DNA of 64,000 nucleotides. Origin: Serilophus lunatus. Its lineage: Eukaryota; Chordata; Aves; Passeriformes; Eurylaimidae. The DNA lies in the NCBI GenBank assembly GCA_013399895.1, contig VXBA01011249.1, positions 1,203,252 to 1,267,251 of the forward strand, written 5' to 3'. The position numbers and the translations under genes were made by a program. Of this stretch, positions 61,801-64,000 are shown piece by piece; the stretch's first letter is position 1; each line of letters starts with the position of its first letter. The notes beneath the pieces were generated by a model. That model ran no database searches. It worked only from the letters and a program-made list of their open reading frames with translations, and was not told where the DNA came from.

Positions 61801-64000
61801 TTCAAAAGTGTATTAGACATCTCACTGTGACACAGCTTCCATCTGGCATGTAGAGGTGAAGGCCCTAAGCAAGGTTTGTATTAGTTTTGCTCTGTAAATG
61901 TAGGCTTTAAAAGAGAGATCAACTGTGAGAGCTGATCTGACCCTGCACAGAAGGATTTTTCAAAATTGAAGGGTAGGACATCTTCTAATTCCTCATGAGC
62001 AGTGCTTTTCATGCAGCATTTTCAGCCAAAGTGTAAAAAGACAGTACTGATATGTGAAAATGAAAAATTGATCGGATATTAAATGTGTTTCAGCATGAGT
62101 AGGGGCTGGACTAGAACTACATAAACAGCTCCTCTTTTTATGGTGTTTCCTTCTGCTTTTTATCAAGAAACAGGAAGAAAACTTCTCTGTTGTGCTGAGT
62201 AGCTTTATTTTGATCTTGACAGCTTTGTTAATCTGCCTGTTAGAATCCAAATTGTCTTCAGGAAGACAATAGTAACAATTAAGACAAAAAGAGAGGGATA
62301 CATGGAGTCTATCGTTGGAATTTAATGCAATTCCAAAGAAAGGCTGTGGAAAGGAGTGGATGGAGGAAATATGAAGAAAGTTATGGAGAGGTTACACAAT
62401 GCTAATTTCTTTGTAGGAAGATTGGAGCAAAAAATCTAGTTCCCTGTGCTTCATTTGAAAATCATCAGTTTAATGTAAGACTGGTAATGCTCCAGATCTT
62501 AAATGGTTGCTATGAACATTTTGTAACCAAGCTACTTTTATATTTACTATGCACATTAGTTATCTAGCTTATGTGGCAGTTTGGTGTTTAGTTTAGGTGC
62601 TTTGTGAACTAAGGAGAACCAAAGCTAAGCACATGCCAAAAACAACACTTCAGACCGAATTTAAATCCATAGAAAAGCTTCCTCATTGCCTCGACTTAGA
62701 ATTCTCAGCTACTTTCAGCCAAACCAGAGCTATATGATCAAGCAGCATGGTCTTTTATAATATATAGTGGGCTTCAGAGTCTGTATCCACACTAGAATTT
62801 TGCAACTTGGACATTTTTTGAAGCCAAGTTTTGATTTTGCTTTTCGTCCAAAAGCTCCCACAGACCAGAAGAAATACATTAAGTGCTGCAGATGTTGTAT
62901 CCCATTTACTCTGGATGAGGACTTTGGTATCTGTCCTCACTGAGGAGCAGCATCTTTGCAGGTATCTAACAGAAATTACCTTAACCAAGTAAATTTATTT
63001 CATCAAGCTGTTAGGTACTGCACTTTTGAACTTTAAGGAGCAAGAATGAATATTGAAAGTGGGAAACCCCACAAAAGAATAGAATTGATCTCCTTATAGC
63101 TCAGCTGATCCAAAACATACTTTTGCAAATACATATTCCAAGAACCACCCACGCAGTCATTGATCTGAGCAGACCAAGCAACATTAAATGGTAATGCTTT
63201 TTCCTTTAGTAATTTTTGATGGTTAGCAGAGTTGCCAGTCTACTAAAGAACAATTCTTTTATATCCACTATAAAATTGCTCAAAACTTATATAAATTGAT
63301 GAGTAGATAATATTCTTTGCTCTAAGGAAATGCTGCTAGTCTTCCTAGAGAGATGATGTGGTTTTCCTTTATAACACTCCTATTTAATAGCTACTTGCCC
63401 AAATGTTTGTTTGTTTTGGTCGTAAGAGGAATATATATCCAAAATACTCTGAGTGTATTATTAAGATTTGCAGAATCTATTCTTTATTTACATATAACTG
63501 TGGAAAAATAATGCTGTTATTAGAATGGAAAATAGTAATACAACTGTTAATAGACTTAGCAAGTGCTTTACAGGCTGTATATATGTACTTCATAGATAGA
63601 AAGGCTAATTTTGTAGATAACGTGCCTGCAGCATAGATTTTAAGTGGCTTGTCTGAGATGAAAAAAACTCTGCAGTTGAGCCAATACTATTCTAAAAGAT
63701 GGCTACTCTAATTAAGCTTGTTTTCTTCCAGCTAAGATGTCTTAAACATAATCCAGAGTCTATGTGGCAAGCTTTTTGTTACTGTAGAGTAGTATTTATG
63801 ATGGAGATTCCCATGAGGAATTTGAACAGCCTCTGCCACACTGATTTTTCAAATAATATTTCTGTCACATTGAGAAGGTGGGCCTCATCTTGGCAGATGT
63901 AGAGAAAGATTGGATAAACTCCAGCATGGATTCTTTGTTTTGCTTTGTTGCTTTTCAATTAAAAAAATAATCAGATATGATGTGAGGACATTTTCCTGAA
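55821..64000. other. AT-rich stretch without a recognisable gene
   Basis: I see a C11 run at 56079-56089, a TA run at 57938-57951, a short (TG)7 at 58093-58106 and a hairpin (CCAGATCT, GATAG loop, AGATCTGG) at 58518-58538. Frames reach 113 codons (59086-59427 plus), but with no family resemblance. No transposon is recognised to the end of the window. Confidence 0.55.

Noticed and set aside
1..64000. tRNA, rRNA, spliceosomal RNA, known microRNA and CRISPR arrays
   Set aside because: I looked for tRNA T-loop sequence, U6 and 5S starts, familiar microRNA sequences and regularly spaced repeats, and found none that I could support by eye.

Overview
The window looks like nuclear DNA from a bird. 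It is AT-rich, has no compact gene order, operons or bacterial signals, and carries several decayed copies of CR1, the dominant LINE of birds and other sauropsids. Three CR1 copies keep a recognisable 3' end; two of these end in the CR1-type tandem octamer (ATTCTATG or ATTCTGTG) and the third in a decayed form of it. Two LTR sequences share the end seen in avian ERVL-like LTRs (GAGTGAG(C/A)GAG upstream of GGTTAAACCAC). I see no mammalian SINE or L1. The assignment rests on remembered family sequences; no search was run.

Layout. 1-5865 is AT-rich single-copy-looking DNA with G/T-rich tracts and a nested inverted-repeat cluster at 3735-3766. 5866-7562 is a long solitary LTR on the minus strand; its 5' part is a strong CpG island (about 6900-7490). 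7702-8200 is the 3' part of a CR1 on the minus strand. 9114-10080 is an internal CR1 ORF2 piece (endonuclease plus linker, broken) on the same strand. 10110-10292 is an old LTR end and 10655-10725 an old CR1 3' end, both on the plus strand. So 5.9-10.7 kb is a repeat cluster with nested or adjacent insertions.

From 10.7 to 39.7 kb the DNA is almost free of recognisable repeats. It holds microsatellites, homopolymers, a 32-bp near-perfect palindrome (11854-11885), a CpG-retaining block at 12950-13240 that may be a conserved regulatory element, two short perfect tandem duplications, and one 36-N assembly gap at 38197-38232. 39777-40729 and 54630-55194 are plus-strand CR1 3' ends with broken reverse-transcriptase remnants. 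The rest, to 64000, is again AT-rich DNA without a recognisable gene.

I found no host protein-coding gene, exon, tRNA, rRNA or known small RNA that I can support. Nearly all open frames are short, start at chance ATGs, overlap on both strands, or lie inside repeats. The window reads as a gene desert or a large intron. I found no novel multi-gene system. The best leads are the CpG-island LTR, the 32-bp palindrome, the CpG-retaining blocks, and two sites where three alternating inverted arms can form competing hairpins.
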